From contig JAGHUI010000003.1 in assembly GCA_018064885.1 (NCBI GenBank), positions 21,610-85,609 of the forward strand: a stretch of DNA of 64,000 nucleotides, given 5' to 3'. Positions 9,485 through 18,831 of the stretch are shown piece after piece; position 1 is the first letter of the stretch; every line of letters begins with the position of its first letter. The translations under genes were made by a program, and so were the position numbers. The stretch comes from Candidatus Minthosoma equi. Lineage in GTDB: Bacteria; Bacteroidota; Bacteroidia; Bacteroidales; Bacteroidaceae. The notes below the pieces were generated by a model, which was given only the letters and a program-made list of their open reading frames with translations, ran no database searches and was not told where the DNA came from.

Positions 9485-9537
9485 TTTGCAAGAATATATC
9501 TATCTTTGCAAGACAAATATAGTTGCAAATATAGTTG
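9485..9537 (+). promoter_or_regulatory. Promoter/leader of the fimbrial locus with stacked direct repeats
   Basis: TATCTTTG at 9501-9508 is a full TAnnTTTG -7 element. The -33 position is weak. TTTGCAAGA occurs at 9485-9493 and again at 9505-9513, 20 bp apart. Immediately downstream the 12-mer CAAATATAGTTG is perfectly tandem at 9514-9525 and 9526-9537. The transcript would begin inside these repeats. A regulator binding here, or repeat-number change, could control the whole 35-kb locus; that is inference. Confidence 0.45.
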
Positions 9538-9547
9538 ATCACCGGCT

Positions 9548-10993
9548 ATGACACTAAAAAAATTAACCATCTTAACAATCATTTTTCTCAGTATTTGCTT
9601 CACTTCAAATGCTCAGACTGCCAAGAACAGCCTGCCAGATGGTTATAGCATCATGCCAAATTTTCCATTCGTTATCATTGAAGACAACGGAATCAACTAT
9701 GACCTTCAGGTTTCCGACTCACTTTTCAACAACAATTCAGTAGGAGCACGATTCAGAGTGAACAGAACCGTCATCGACCCAACGTCTGAGTTCTACACAA
9801 CCTACAAGAATCAGCTGCTCCCACTCCTCTACGGAAGCAATCTCACCATCAAGAAGCTCTTCATCCGAGGTGCCGCATCTCCTGAAGGTCCATACGAGAA
9901 CAACCGCCGCCTTGGTATCGGTCGTGCAAAAGCGCTCTATGCCATCATCGCTGAAGACCTCCAGAGAGTGCTCGACGGCAAAGAACCGCTCCGCACAGAC
10001 TCAAAGACAATCATCGAGGATTACGGCTACCTCATCCACCTCATGCGAGAATCCGACGACCCTGACTATGAGGTTGTCCGCAATATCTTTGAAGGCTGCA
10101 ACCGCGACGAGAAAAAGACAAAAGCGCTTCTCATGAAAGAGAGAGGCGGTGCGCTCTGGTACAGACTTCTCCATCAGTACTTCGACCGCCTTCGCACAGC
10201 ACGCATCATGCTGGTTGTTCGTGAAAATTCATCAAAAGCAGAAACCAAAACAATAGTTCCTAATCAAATACATGTTGATGTAATTCCAAATAAACATCTT
10301 GACCCTGTTCAAATTCCTCACGTTGATTTCGGATATGTAAACACAAATCTTGAAGCAGCCCCTGACTCATGCCGACGCCATCTGATTGCTCTTCGCACCA
10401 ACCTTCTCCGTGACTTCCTCTATATGCCGCAGTTCGGTTGGGCGCCAGGCATCGACGTTCAGCTAGAGTACTATCCGCTCGACGGACACTACACATACAA
10501 CGCAGGTTTCACATGGACAAACCACCATCATTGGGGCTCACAGGAATTCTTCCAGATCAGAGACCTTCAGCTTGAGCTTCGCCGCTACTTCCGTGGTCAT
10601 GGCGACTTTACAGGACTCTATCTCGGAGCATACCTTGAAGGCACAGTCTATGGCATCGGCTTCAGCAAGAAAAAGGGATGGCAAGGCGAAGGCGTTGGAG
10701 CAGGCGTAACATTCGGCTACGTCATGCCGCTCAACAGACGAGGCAACTGGCGACTTGAGTTCATGGCAGCAGCTGGAGGATTCGTCACACGCTTTGACCC
10801 TTATGTTTATGGCAATCCAGTAACGAATGAAGAAGATAAGTTCTATTATTACGATTATCTCGGTTCTGCTTCTTCCTTCAAGAAGCGCAACCACCAGTTC
10901 ACATGGTTCGGTCCTACAAATCTTGGCATTCAGCTCACATACGATATTCTCTATCGTCATCCAAAGCAAGTAAAGAAAGGAGGTGCAAGATGA
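9548..10993 (+). CDS. OmpA-like/DUF3575 outer-membrane protein of fimbrial operon
   Basis: A 481-residue exported protein with a signal peptide ending TSNAQT (about residue 23). Residues 104-130 carry an OmpA-like peptidoglycan-association signature (IRGAASPEGPYENN, RLGIGRAKAL). Residues about 275-480 match the DUF3575 pattern of a small outer-membrane beta-barrel: RTNLLRDF, aromatic strands ending in G/Y, LGAYLEG and the final YDILYR. This family heads Bacteroides-type fimbrial operons directly before a DUF5119 gene, as here, and probably anchors or biogenetically supports the fimbriae. It follows a terminator and a -7 element and overlaps the next gene by 4 bp. Confidence 0.85.
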   Translation: MTLKKLTILTIIFLSICFTSNAQTAKNSLPDGYSIMPNFPFVIIEDNGINYDLQVSDSLFNNNSVGARFRVNRTVIDPTSEFYTTYKNQLLPLLYGSNLTIKKLFIRGAASPEGPYENNRRLGIGRAKALYAIIAEDLQRVLDGKEPLRTDSKTIIEDYGYLIHLMRESDDPDYEVVRNIFEGCNRDEKKTKALLMKERGGALWYRLLHQYFDRLRTARIMLVVRENSSKAETKTIVPNQIHVDVIPNKHLDPVQIPHVDFGYVNTNLEAAPDSCRRHLIALRTNLLRDFLYMPQFGWAPGIDVQLEYYPLDGHYTYNAGFTWTNHHHWGSQEFFQIRDLQLELRRYFRGHGDFTGLYLGAYLEGTVYGIGFSKKKGWQGEGVGAGVTFGYVMPLNRRGNWRLEFMAAAGGFVTRFDPYVYGNPVTNEEDKFYYYDYLGSASSFKKRNHQFTWFGPTNLGIQLTYDILYRHPKQVKKGGAR

Positions 10994-12177
10994 AAAAGAT
11001 ATTCTCGACTCTAACCTCAAACCTCTCGACTCTAACCTCAAACCTCTCGACTCTAACCCTCATATTAGTGCTGAATTCATGCATCGAGCCACCTCTTCGC
11101 CTTCCTGGAGAGACTGTTATGGTAGATGTACCAATCGTTCTCACCGAGATGGAAGTGGTATGGAATGTTGATGTTGATTGGAAAACTCAGTGGTATTATG
11201 GTTGGGACACAATTGACGAGTCACTGTGGGGCAAGATTGAATATCCTAAGCCAACAAGCTACGAAGTTCGCAGATATTATCTTGGAAACACTCCTCACAA
11301 ACCTCACACTGAGGTAGATGCTTTCTCTATCAACGAAACACATTTCCGCCGTTACTATAATTTCGGATACTACGACCTTCTCATCTGGAGCGACATCGAT
11401 TCTGAGGAAGGTGTTCAGTCTGTGGTTATCAACGAGGAAAATCTTGATGAGGTCACAGCCACCACATCCGGAACACGAGGCATGAGCAACATCGTTACAA
11501 GATCGGATGAGGAAGTGACAGCAGGTCTTTACAACCAACCGGAAATCTTCTATTCAACATATCCCCGAGACGTTTATATCTCACGCAATTTTGATGACTA
11601 CGATTATTACGATGAAGTCGAAATGGTATGGGTGAAGAAGATTAATGCAACACTTAATCCTCTTGTTTACTACTATCTTGTGCAGATTATCATATACAAC
11701 AACGATGGCAGAATCACGGGAGTGAATGGAAACAATGCCATTTCTGGATTCGCTTCTTCCACAAGCGTTAATACAGGACATACAAGCAACAGTCCTGGTA
11801 TGATCTATTTTGAGAGCCGAATGAAACAGGGCATAGATGTCAACGGAAGATCTGCCGACATCATTGGTGGTAAGCTCACTACATTTGGATTGTGTGGCAT
11901 GGAACGATGGGAGAAAGGCTCGTCTCCTATATATAATGGTTCCCGCAAGGACCTCAAGAATTCATTGTTCTTCGATTTGACATTCAACAATGGAAAAGAG
12001 AAAACATTTGAAGTTGATGTCACTGAACAATGCCAGAAACAATGTCATGGTGGAGTCATCACAGTAGTGCTTGACGCCAATGACATCGATATACCTTCTT
12101 CTGATGATGGACCGGGAAGCCTCTTCGTTCCTACAGTAGAAGACTATGATGAAGTAATTTGGGAAGTAACAATTTAA
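10990..12177 (+). CDS. DUF5119 fimbrial lipoprotein
   Basis: A 395-residue lipoprotein. The ATG at 10990 overlaps the upstream TGA (ATGA), which fixes the start over an earlier in-frame ATG at 10903 inside the previous gene. The signal peptide is unusual: residues 6-23 consist of a 7-residue repeat (S-T-L-T-S-N-L) encoded by a 21-bp DNA repeat, before the lipobox VLNSC with Cys31. The mature protein has the DUF5119 pattern (VVWNVDVDW, YYNFGYYDLLIWSDID, TLNPLVYYYLVQIII, CGMERW). DUF5119 proteins sit between DUF3575 and fimbrillin genes in Bacteroides and are thought to act as anchors or accessory subunits. Confidence 0.8.
   Translation: MKKIFSTLTSNLSTLTSNLSTLTLILVLNSCIEPPLRLPGETVMVDVPIVLTEMEVVWNVDVDWKTQWYYGWDTIDESLWGKIEYPKPTSYEVRRYYLGNTPHKPHTEVDAFSINETHFRRYYNFGYYDLLIWSDIDSEEGVQSVVINEENLDEVTATTSGTRGMSNIVTRSDEEVTAGLYNQPEIFYSTYPRDVYISRNFDDYDYYDEVEMVWVKKINATLNPLVYYYLVQIIIYNNDGRITGVNGNNAISGFASSTSVNTGHTSNSPGMIYFESRMKQGIDVNGRSADIIGGKLTTFGLCGMERWEKGSSPIYNGSRKDLKNSLFFDLTFNNGKEKTFEVDVTEQCQKQCHGGVITVVLDANDIDIPSSDDGPGSLFVPTVEDYDEVIWEVTI
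11004..11059 (+). repeat. 21-bp in-frame tandem repeat inside a signal peptide
   Basis: A 21-bp unit beginning CTCGACTCTAACCTC occurs at 11004-11024 and 11025-11045, with a partial third copy at 11046-11059. The copies are identical. Because 21 is a multiple of three, gain or loss of a unit adds or removes seven signal-peptide residues without a frameshift. Confidence 0.9.
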
Positions 12178-12190
12178 CAATTATACTAGT

Positions 12191-14647
12191 ATGAAAACAA
12201 AAAAACTTTTGTCTTTCGCCGTTGCTGCTATTGCTTTAGCAGGATGTTCCAATGACGTTGATGTTGTCAATGGACCTAACGGACCAAAGAACGATGCGAT
12301 TAATTTCCGGGTAGGACAATCTAACCTGACTCGTGTTCAAGACCTTAACAAAGCCGGTCACTACAACTTTGGTGTGTTCGCATATAAGAACACAGACAAG
12401 ACTAATGGCATCATGGACAACTATCTTGTAGGATACCATGATGACGCACTGGCTTACTCTGCTTCTGGTACAACAGTTGGAGACACTCCAGGACAGGAAG
12501 ACGGAAAGTCACAGTGGATGTACGAGGGACTTGGCTATTCTGAGTTCACAGGCACTTATGCTGGCAAGACTCTCAATGCTGGCACAGTATTTGCCTCTAA
12601 TGTGGACAAGCAGTATCTCCGTTTCTGGGATAGCTCTGCCGCAAACACATTCTTCTATGCTTATGCTCCATATGTGAATACAACAGCTACAGGCAAGACT
12701 GTCACTTATGTTGATGGAGAATCAAACACTATGACCTTCCCTGATGGAGCAATCGAGCACGGTTACAACGATCCATCAAAGCATGAATACCTCTATGCTT
12801 CTGCAAAGGTGAATAATGCTGACTATGGTCATGATGTTGCTCTACAGTTCAAGCACCTCAATGCTAAGGTGAACATCAAGTTCTGGGAGAACATTCCTGG
12901 CTATCGCATCCGTATCATCGATGTGAACAATGATTACAGCGTTTCTGCAGTTCCTGCAATCAAGGACGGAACAAGTGGAAAGTATGGATATAAGAAAGGT
13001 ACAATCTACTCAAAGAGCGGTGCAACTCTCAAATTTGAGAATGGAGCATTGAAGACTATGAGCCAGCTTACAGGTACTACTACAGATGCTCCACTCAACT
13101 TTGCTGCACCTGAAGAAGCTACTATTGGCGAGAATCGTGTAAATGCTTCTGCTTCTGCAACTACTTACTATGCTATTCCAAAGAACAACGATACAGGTCT
13201 TACATTCCACGTTACATACGAGCTCCTTTCTACAACAGGTGAAAAGATTACTGTAAAGGATGCAACTGTATTCGTTCCAACTGATTACACAAATTGGGTA
13301 GCAAACAAGCACTACACATACATCTTCAAGATTACAAAGAACAGTAACGGTAGCACAGGCAGTGTTTCTCCAGACCCAACAGATCCTGACGTCCCAACAG
13401 TTCAGGCTCTTTATCCTATCGTATTCGATAACTGTACAATCGAGGATTGGGAGGAAATTGATAGCGAGCACAATATCTCTGATGGCACAAATGCTGCATA
13501 CCACGATGTTGAGTTGTCTGCATACTCATTGTCTTCAGGTACAATCGACGTTACTGTAACAGACAATGATACTTATACTGGTCATGGAATCAATTACAGC
13601 AATATCTCAATTACTGGTCCTGATGGCGCTGACATGACTAAGGTAACATATGTTGCTGGTGCAGATAAGGGTACAATCACAGTAGCAGATGGTGCTGCAG
13701 CAGGTACTTATACTGTTTCCTACAGATGTTCTGCAGGTGCTTATGAGAACCACCCTAATGCCGATACTTGGACAGAAACATTCGAGGTTGGTAGTGTTTA
13801 CACTGTTGCCCTCAACAAGTATGTTGTTGGCACAGGCGGTCAGGCTGACTCGTACCTTGCTATCACAACAACAAAGGATGGAACTGCAGAAACAGCAGCA
13901 TCTGGAACATTGACGATTGACTATCCTGCTAATGTTTCATCTACTGATAAGGTGAAGGTTGAAGGCGGAAAGGTTGTTATTGCAAAGGACGCTCCTGAAG
14001 ACTTCTACAAGCTCATCTACAAGGTTGATGGAAAGAAGGTTGACGAGAAGGTCTTCGAGGTTCGTTCTTACCAGCACAACCTTAGCATGAACATTGTTTA
14101 CCTCAATGGCGAAACACAGACAATTTCATCTTCACACCTCGGAAGTGACGATGCGTTGTCACTTGATGCATCTGCTCCTGCAGGTCTTACAATTGATGGT
14201 TACACAATCAAGGTTTCAAATGACGTTCCAGCTGGCAGCTACAATGTATATTATACAGTAGATAAGTCAGACAGCAACTCAAAGGTAACTTACGTTTCTA
14301 CATTTGAAGTAAAGGAAACTATTGCAGTGGCTGTTAATAAGTCATCACTTGACAGAAATCAGGGAACTTCAACTTCAGGTCAAATCACAACTGATGGTAT
14401 CACTGTTACAACAACAAGAAATGGTATGCCAACAACAGGTGATCTCACATCAAGCATTTCAATCGTCAAGTCAGATAAGACAGCAGCTTGGGATGGCGAC
14501 TTCACAATCTCTTACGACAGCTCTGCAAATATGTACACAGTTCGTTGTAAGAACACAGTTGCTACAGGCAACTACTACGTGAAGTTCACTCAGACTCTCT
14601 CTGATGGCGAGAAGTCAGAGTACGCAATCTTCACAGTTCAGGAATAA
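12191..14647 (+). CDS. Fimbrillin-family lipoprotein with C-terminal Ig-like repeats
   Basis: An 818-residue lipoprotein: lipobox ALAGC with Cys19, then NLTR with Arg48 as the probable maturation site. Residues about 35-420 are an Mfa-like fimbrillin domain (YLRFWDSSAANTFFYAYAPY, QFKHLNAKVNIKFWE, ending CTIEDWEEI). Residues about 430-818 are four diverged modules of roughly 75-105 residues, starting near 432, 535, 627 and 710. Each is Ser/Thr/Asp-rich and ends in a Tyr-rich edge strand such as YKLIYKV or YYVKFTQ, consistent with Ig-like folds. It is the first fimbrillin after the anchor genes and may be the stalk or a long spacer. The gap to the DUF5119 gene is 13 bp. Confidence 0.8.
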   Translation: MKTKKLLSFAVAAIALAGCSNDVDVVNGPNGPKNDAINFRVGQSNLTRVQDLNKAGHYNFGVFAYKNTDKTNGIMDNYLVGYHDDALAYSASGTTVGDTPGQEDGKSQWMYEGLGYSEFTGTYAGKTLNAGTVFASNVDKQYLRFWDSSAANTFFYAYAPYVNTTATGKTVTYVDGESNTMTFPDGAIEHGYNDPSKHEYLYASAKVNNADYGHDVALQFKHLNAKVNIKFWENIPGYRIRIIDVNNDYSVSAVPAIKDGTSGKYGYKKGTIYSKSGATLKFENGALKTMSQLTGTTTDAPLNFAAPEEATIGENRVNASASATTYYAIPKNNDTGLTFHVTYELLSTTGEKITVKDATVFVPTDYTNWVANKHYTYIFKITKNSNGSTGSVSPDPTDPDVPTVQALYPIVFDNCTIEDWEEIDSEHNISDGTNAAYHDVELSAYSLSSGTIDVTVTDNDTYTGHGINYSNISITGPDGADMTKVTYVAGADKGTITVADGAAAGTYTVSYRCSAGAYENHPNADTWTETFEVGSVYTVALNKYVVGTGGQADSYLAITTTKDGTAETAASGTLTIDYPANVSSTDKVKVEGGKVVIAKDAPEDFYKLIYKVDGKKVDEKVFEVRSYQHNLSMNIVYLNGETQTISSSHLGSDDALSLDASAPAGLTIDGYTIKVSNDVPAGSYNVYYTVDKSDSNSKVTYVSTFEVKETIAVAVNKSSLDRNQGTSTSGQITTDGITVTTTRNGMPTTGDLTSSISIVKSDKTAAWDGDFTISYDSSANMYTVRCKNTVATGNYYVKFTQTLSDGEKSEYAIFTVQE

Positions 14648-14666
14648 TCTGTCACAGATAATTTCA

Positions 14667-14697
14667 AGCCAGAGGGGGTTCGACTCCCCCTCCGGCT
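14667..14697 (+). other. tRNA-3'-end-like hairpin
   Basis: AGCC-A-GAGGGGG, loop TTCGACT and CCCCCTC-C-GGCT form a 12-bp stem with one A:C mismatch, 20 nt after the fimbrillin stop. The loop is a perfect T-loop (TTCRANY form) on a G5/C5 stem, and the 3' side continues as an acceptor strand plus ACT. No 5' tRNA half is present. It may be a tRNA remnant or simply an intra-operon hairpin that attenuates or protects RNA. A smaller dyad, ATCTGT-C-ACAGAT, lies at 14647-14659, and GCAGTAC-G-GTACTGC at 14730-14744. Confidence 0.45.
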
Positions 14698-14767
14698 ACT
14701 ATATATAATATATGTACGCGCGAGGACAAGCAGTACGGTACTGCCCCTCATAATTAAAATAACTGTT

Positions 14768-15988
14768 TTGACTAAATACATATACATATTATCTTCTTTT
14801 ATGCTTGCACTTCTGTCAGCATGTTCCTCAACCGAAGAATTGGAAAAGGTTGAGAACGAAGCTGCCAGCAATGACCCATTGGTTTTCACCTGCATAGCTC
14901 AGGATGCGGAGCAGGCTCAGGGTACACGTGCGGTATCATCTCCGCTTACTTCCGACTTCATGGTTTCAACCTACAAGGCGTTTGCTAAAGATGAGCAGCA
15001 AACTGTTATGAGCAAATATCGTGTAGAATACAAGACCTCAGGAAGTGCATGGGATGGAACTGTGCGTCCTTACTGGGATTATACCACAGTGTCTGGTCAA
15101 TATGAGAAGTATTGGGATTATAGCAATTACCCATATCGCTTCAATGCTATTGCACCATGTCCAGGCAACACTACAAAAGCCGTTCTTAACGATAAGCAGC
15201 TCACAATCAATGTTCCATACAAGATGCAGTCATGCCTGAACGGACAGATCATTCCTGCCGATGCAGAAGCAGAGCCATACTTAGTGGCACAGGTTCAGCG
15301 CAATACAAACGGCAAGGATTACGACCTCATGACTACTACTGGAAAAAAAGAGATAAACATTAATACTGCTACACTCAACCGTTCAGTGGCATTGCCATTC
15401 CATCACCTGAACTCAAAAGTTAGATTTGGTGTCTATACAACATCCCATTGGGCTACAGCAAACGACCTTTTCATCAAGGATCTTATAATAAATGTATCTT
15501 CCGATCGTTTTGCCACAAACGCTGTAGGCTATAATGCTACAAGCACCGATGGTGATTACACATGGTATCGTGGCACAAACAATTCAGGATTCACAGGAGT
15601 AAGTCAAGCATCAGCCATTGGCACCCGTCTTCTGCAGTTCGATGGAGGCAAAGACATTGAAGATAACAATCTTAGTAAGCATCAGGGACGCTCGTCAGCA
15701 TATTGGTTACTTTGTCAGAATGGAATAATGCAAATTCCACAGGAACAGGTCCAAATGACAGTTAGCTTCAAGCTATACAAGATGGATGGAACATTATACA
15801 AAGCATTCAGCAACGTTCCGGTAAAACTGGATGACGACACACAGGTCTTCGACTGGAAATCAGGCAATATCTACACATACTACTTGATAGTCACAGGTAT
15901 AGATGATAAACTTGAAATAAACTTTACCGCCACCCTCACCCCTTGGGATGATGTTAGCGGAATCCTAAACACAGACCTTGAGAAATAA
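14768..15988 (+). CDS. Fimbrillin-family lipoprotein (TTG start)
   Basis: A 406-residue Mfa-like lipoprotein. The only start giving a full signal peptide is TTG at 14768; the next ATG leaves too short a leader before the lipobox LLSAC (Cys19). QGTRAV places the probable maturation Arg at residue 54. The single fimbrillin module has KYWDYSNYPYRFNAIAP, LPFHHLNSKVRFGVY and, near the end, GNIYTYYLIVTGI...TLTPWDDV, the usual closing pattern. It is the shortest one but one in the array and looks like an unembellished pilin subunit. The unusual start and 120-bp leader with hairpins suggest separate expression control. Confidence 0.78.
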   Translation: MTKYIYILSSFMLALLSACSSTEELEKVENEAASNDPLVFTCIAQDAEQAQGTRAVSSPLTSDFMVSTYKAFAKDEQQTVMSKYRVEYKTSGSAWDGTVRPYWDYTTVSGQYEKYWDYSNYPYRFNAIAPCPGNTTKAVLNDKQLTINVPYKMQSCLNGQIIPADAEAEPYLVAQVQRNTNGKDYDLMTTTGKKEININTATLNRSVALPFHHLNSKVRFGVYTTSHWATANDLFIKDLIINVSSDRFATNAVGYNATSTDGDYTWYRGTNNSGFTGVSQASAIGTRLLQFDGGKDIEDNNLSKHQGRSSAYWLLCQNGIMQIPQEQVQMTVSFKLYKMDGTLYKAFSNVPVKLDDDTQVFDWKSGNIYTYYLIVTGIDDKLEINFTATLTPWDDVSGILNTDLEK

Positions 15989-16033
15989 GTCCAATAAGTC
16001 CAATTAAAAGAATAATAACAAATACAACATAAT

Positions 16034-18742
16034 ATGAAAAAGTACATTTACCCAATGCTCCTCGCTACATCTTTCGTAGCAGGTGCTTGCAGTTCCGACG
16101 ACTCAATGGAAGTTAGTATTCCGGATGATCAGAAGACGCCAATAGAGTTCATGGCAAGCGATGCAAGTGTTAATGCAACACGTGCAGGTTTTACAGGTAC
16201 TGACGGTTCTAACACTCAACAGAAAACATTTATAGTAGCACGTTTAAGCAGCAAGAATAAGAATACAACAAGCATTCGTCATACCCGTACTACGTTGCTG
16301 GCGGATTATGATCCACAAGCAAATAATGGCAAAAATTGGGCAACATGTTCAAGTGTTGCGTTTAATGGAGATGATTACAAACGCTATTGGGATGATTGTT
16401 TCGGTCGTGATGCAATGTTATCTATTTATGCAATAGCTGTACCAAACAAGTCCACTGTTGTAACAAATAATGGCGCAACACTTGAAAACAAACTTATTCC
16501 AGGTAGTACAGTTGTCGGTAGCACTAAATGGTATAGTGATGCTGAAAATAATACAGTATCTTGGAAAGTCACTAATGTTGTAAATCCTGCATCTGGTCAG
16601 ACTCTTTACACTGCCCAGAGTAGTGCTATTATGGACAGTGAAGATCTTTGCTATAGTAATAACATCAAGGATGGCGGTAAGGATGGACGTTTAGAATATG
16701 ATGGTACACAATACCCAGCATATTTGTATAAGGCACATGTATCATCAGGTGACGATGCATGCACGCATGCGCAATATGCACATGACTTCTACCCAAATAT
16801 GACTAATGGAGAAATGTCTTTCAAATTGTCTGGTACGGCTACAGATGGTCCTGGACATTTTGATTATGGACACATGATATTCAAGCATGCGTTATGTCGT
16901 ATCACTGTTGACATTAAGGGAGGTAGTGGTTTTGATTATACTAATAGTGCTAATTTTACTTTGAAATCTCAAACAACAAATTACCCTGCAACTGTAGATT
17001 TGCTGAAGATGAATACATCTGGAAATCTTGATGTTAAAGCAGGTTCTTGGAGTAACTATTCTACTTCTGACCATACATACATGTCTTGTGGAGCTAAATC
17101 AACAGGTGATAATTTTGCAAAGGACAAAGTTATTTACTCGTTGTCTGCACAGGTTCTTCCAGGTTATGTGGTTACAAAGGATAAGGTTGACAATAATTTC
17201 ATGACCTTCAATATTGATGATAACAACTACTATGTTACAGAGAAGGAAATATTTGAAGCGTTAAACACTACAGAAAATAAACAAAAGGATGAAGCTGATG
17301 GAACTCAGAAGGTGACAGTATCTTCTGACAACAAAATAACTCTTGAACAGGGCAAGAACTATCATTTCACTATCACTGTAAATAAGACTGGTATTAATGC
17401 TCTTACTTGTACCCTTGTTGATTGGGTTGATGTAGAGGGTTCATTCGCTGCAAAGAACTCATATATAGAATTCACGTCACTTTCTACAAGTCAAACGGGA
17501 GATAAGGATTGCCTTAATTTCGATCTTTATAGAGTGTTGAATACAAGTGCTACTATTACAAGCCCAACAGTAAAGGATTTTGTTTCTGATGGTACTCACG
17601 AGATTCAATACATGACAGGTTATGCTTCAAATAGTACACCTGTTGCAGATATGGTATCAACAGCTTCTTCAAGTGATGCAACAAAGATTACAGTTAAGAC
17701 TCCGGGAACATCTACTACAAAATCATTGTTTACTACTCCTTGGTACTTCCAAGATAACTATAGTTTCTATCATTTCCGTTCTGTAATTCCAGGAACAGCA
17801 ATTACTAAAGAAGAGTCAACAGGAAAGGGTGACTATTTTACAATGTATTCTGGTCCTATTATGGATACGTACCCAACATCAGGTTCGCCAACATTCCCTA
17901 CAGCTGTAATTGATGGTAACGAAACCGCAAAGTATAATGATTACCACTGGGGAGCTATTTTCAAACCTTCTGATACAGGATCAACTCCATCATATAAGGC
18001 AAGTTTGTCATATAATATAAGTAACGGATTTAATAGTCATCTTGCAGGTCCTGTTGGTCCAACAACAAGCACTCTTAATCTCATAGAACAGCACATGATG
18101 AGTAATATTAAAGTTGTGTTGCTGACTCCATCTGCTGGAGATGCTCTCAATGGTGCTGTAGATTTGTATGTTGAAAAAACAGGTGGCACTCAACATCCGG
18201 GAAATGTGTCAACCGTAAACCTGACAAATTTCCTAGGTACAGCAAAAGTACGCATGGGCAATGGTCTTATTACACCTGAGGGGGATCGTATAACAAAGAC
18301 TCTTACAAAGCCTTCTTATACAGTAGAGAAAGACGATGAAACTGCTACAAACAATTATTGTGTAAGCAATGAATATACATTCTCTGGTTCAACTCAGAAG
18401 TACTATAAAACTAAAGAATATACATATCGTGTAGTTCCTCAGGCTCTTACTGATGATACTAATAAAGTTGGTCTAACCATTCAGACTCCAGATAACAATA
18501 TGTACTATGTTGTTGAAGAATTAGCAAATATTGAGGTTAGTAACGTTTCTGGTAATAGTCTTAAGAACGATTATGATGGTTGGAATTCTTCAACTAAAAA
18601 GAAAATAGATCGCTGGCTTCCAGGTTATACTTATACCTACTATTTCATTCTTACCAAGACTGGTATTCAGGCTCTTACATGTACCATCCTTGATTGGGTG
18701 ACAGTAGATGGTAAGCCCGTAGATATTAACCTCGAAAACTAA
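16034..18742 (+). CDS. Fimbrillin-family lipoprotein with two modules
   Basis: A 902-residue lipoprotein: lipobox AGAC with Cys19, NATRAG with Arg50. Module 1 (about 35-475) has RYWDDCFGRDAMLSIYAIA, GHMIFKHALCRITVDI and closes NALTCTLVDWVDVEG. Module 2 (about 480-902) repeats the plan: TPWYFQDNYSFYHFRSVIP, EQHMMSNIKVVLL and the close QALTCTILDWVTVDG. The duplicated ends are nearly identical in wording, so this is a tandem duplication within one gene. The leader contains a 9-bp tandem AAGTCCAAT just after the upstream stop. Codons here are more AT-rich than in the flanking housekeeping genes. Confidence 0.8.
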   Translation: MKKYIYPMLLATSFVAGACSSDDSMEVSIPDDQKTPIEFMASDASVNATRAGFTGTDGSNTQQKTFIVARLSSKNKNTTSIRHTRTTLLADYDPQANNGKNWATCSSVAFNGDDYKRYWDDCFGRDAMLSIYAIAVPNKSTVVTNNGATLENKLIPGSTVVGSTKWYSDAENNTVSWKVTNVVNPASGQTLYTAQSSAIMDSEDLCYSNNIKDGGKDGRLEYDGTQYPAYLYKAHVSSGDDACTHAQYAHDFYPNMTNGEMSFKLSGTATDGPGHFDYGHMIFKHALCRITVDIKGGSGFDYTNSANFTLKSQTTNYPATVDLLKMNTSGNLDVKAGSWSNYSTSDHTYMSCGAKSTGDNFAKDKVIYSLSAQVLPGYVVTKDKVDNNFMTFNIDDNNYYVTEKEIFEALNTTENKQKDEADGTQKVTVSSDNKITLEQGKNYHFTITVNKTGINALTCTLVDWVDVEGSFAAKNSYIEFTSLSTSQTGDKDCLNFDLYRVLNTSATITSPTVKDFVSDGTHEIQYMTGYASNSTPVADMVSTASSSDATKITVKTPGTSTTKSLFTTPWYFQDNYSFYHFRSVIPGTAITKEESTGKGDYFTMYSGPIMDTYPTSGSPTFPTAVIDGNETAKYNDYHWGAIFKPSDTGSTPSYKASLSYNISNGFNSHLAGPVGPTTSTLNLIEQHMMSNIKVVLLTPSAGDALNGAVDLYVEKTGGTQHPGNVSTVNLTNFLGTAKVRMGNGLITPEGDRITKTLTKPSYTVEKDDETATNNYCVSNEYTFSGSTQKYYKTKEYTYRVVPQALTDDTNKVGLTIQTPDNNMYYVVEELANIEVSNVSGNSLKNDYDGWNSSTKKKIDRWLPGYTYTYYFILTKTGIQALTCTILDWVTVDGKPVDINLEN

Positions 18743-18831
18743 CCCCTTGTGCTTTCTTCCAAGCACATTCGCTCTTTACATCTTGCACAGCTAACTATCC
18801 CTTGCTTAATCTTTATAATAACTTCTGAAGT

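Noticed and set aside
9381..9547. Invertible promoter before the fimbrial locus
   Set aside because: Only a short terminator-type inverted repeat and direct repeats are present; no pair of inverted repeats flanks the -7 element and no recombinase gene is in the window.
14641..14770. Complete tRNA gene
   Set aside because: Only a T-arm and acceptor-like 3' strand are present; no D-arm, anticodon arm or 5' acceptor strand precedes it.
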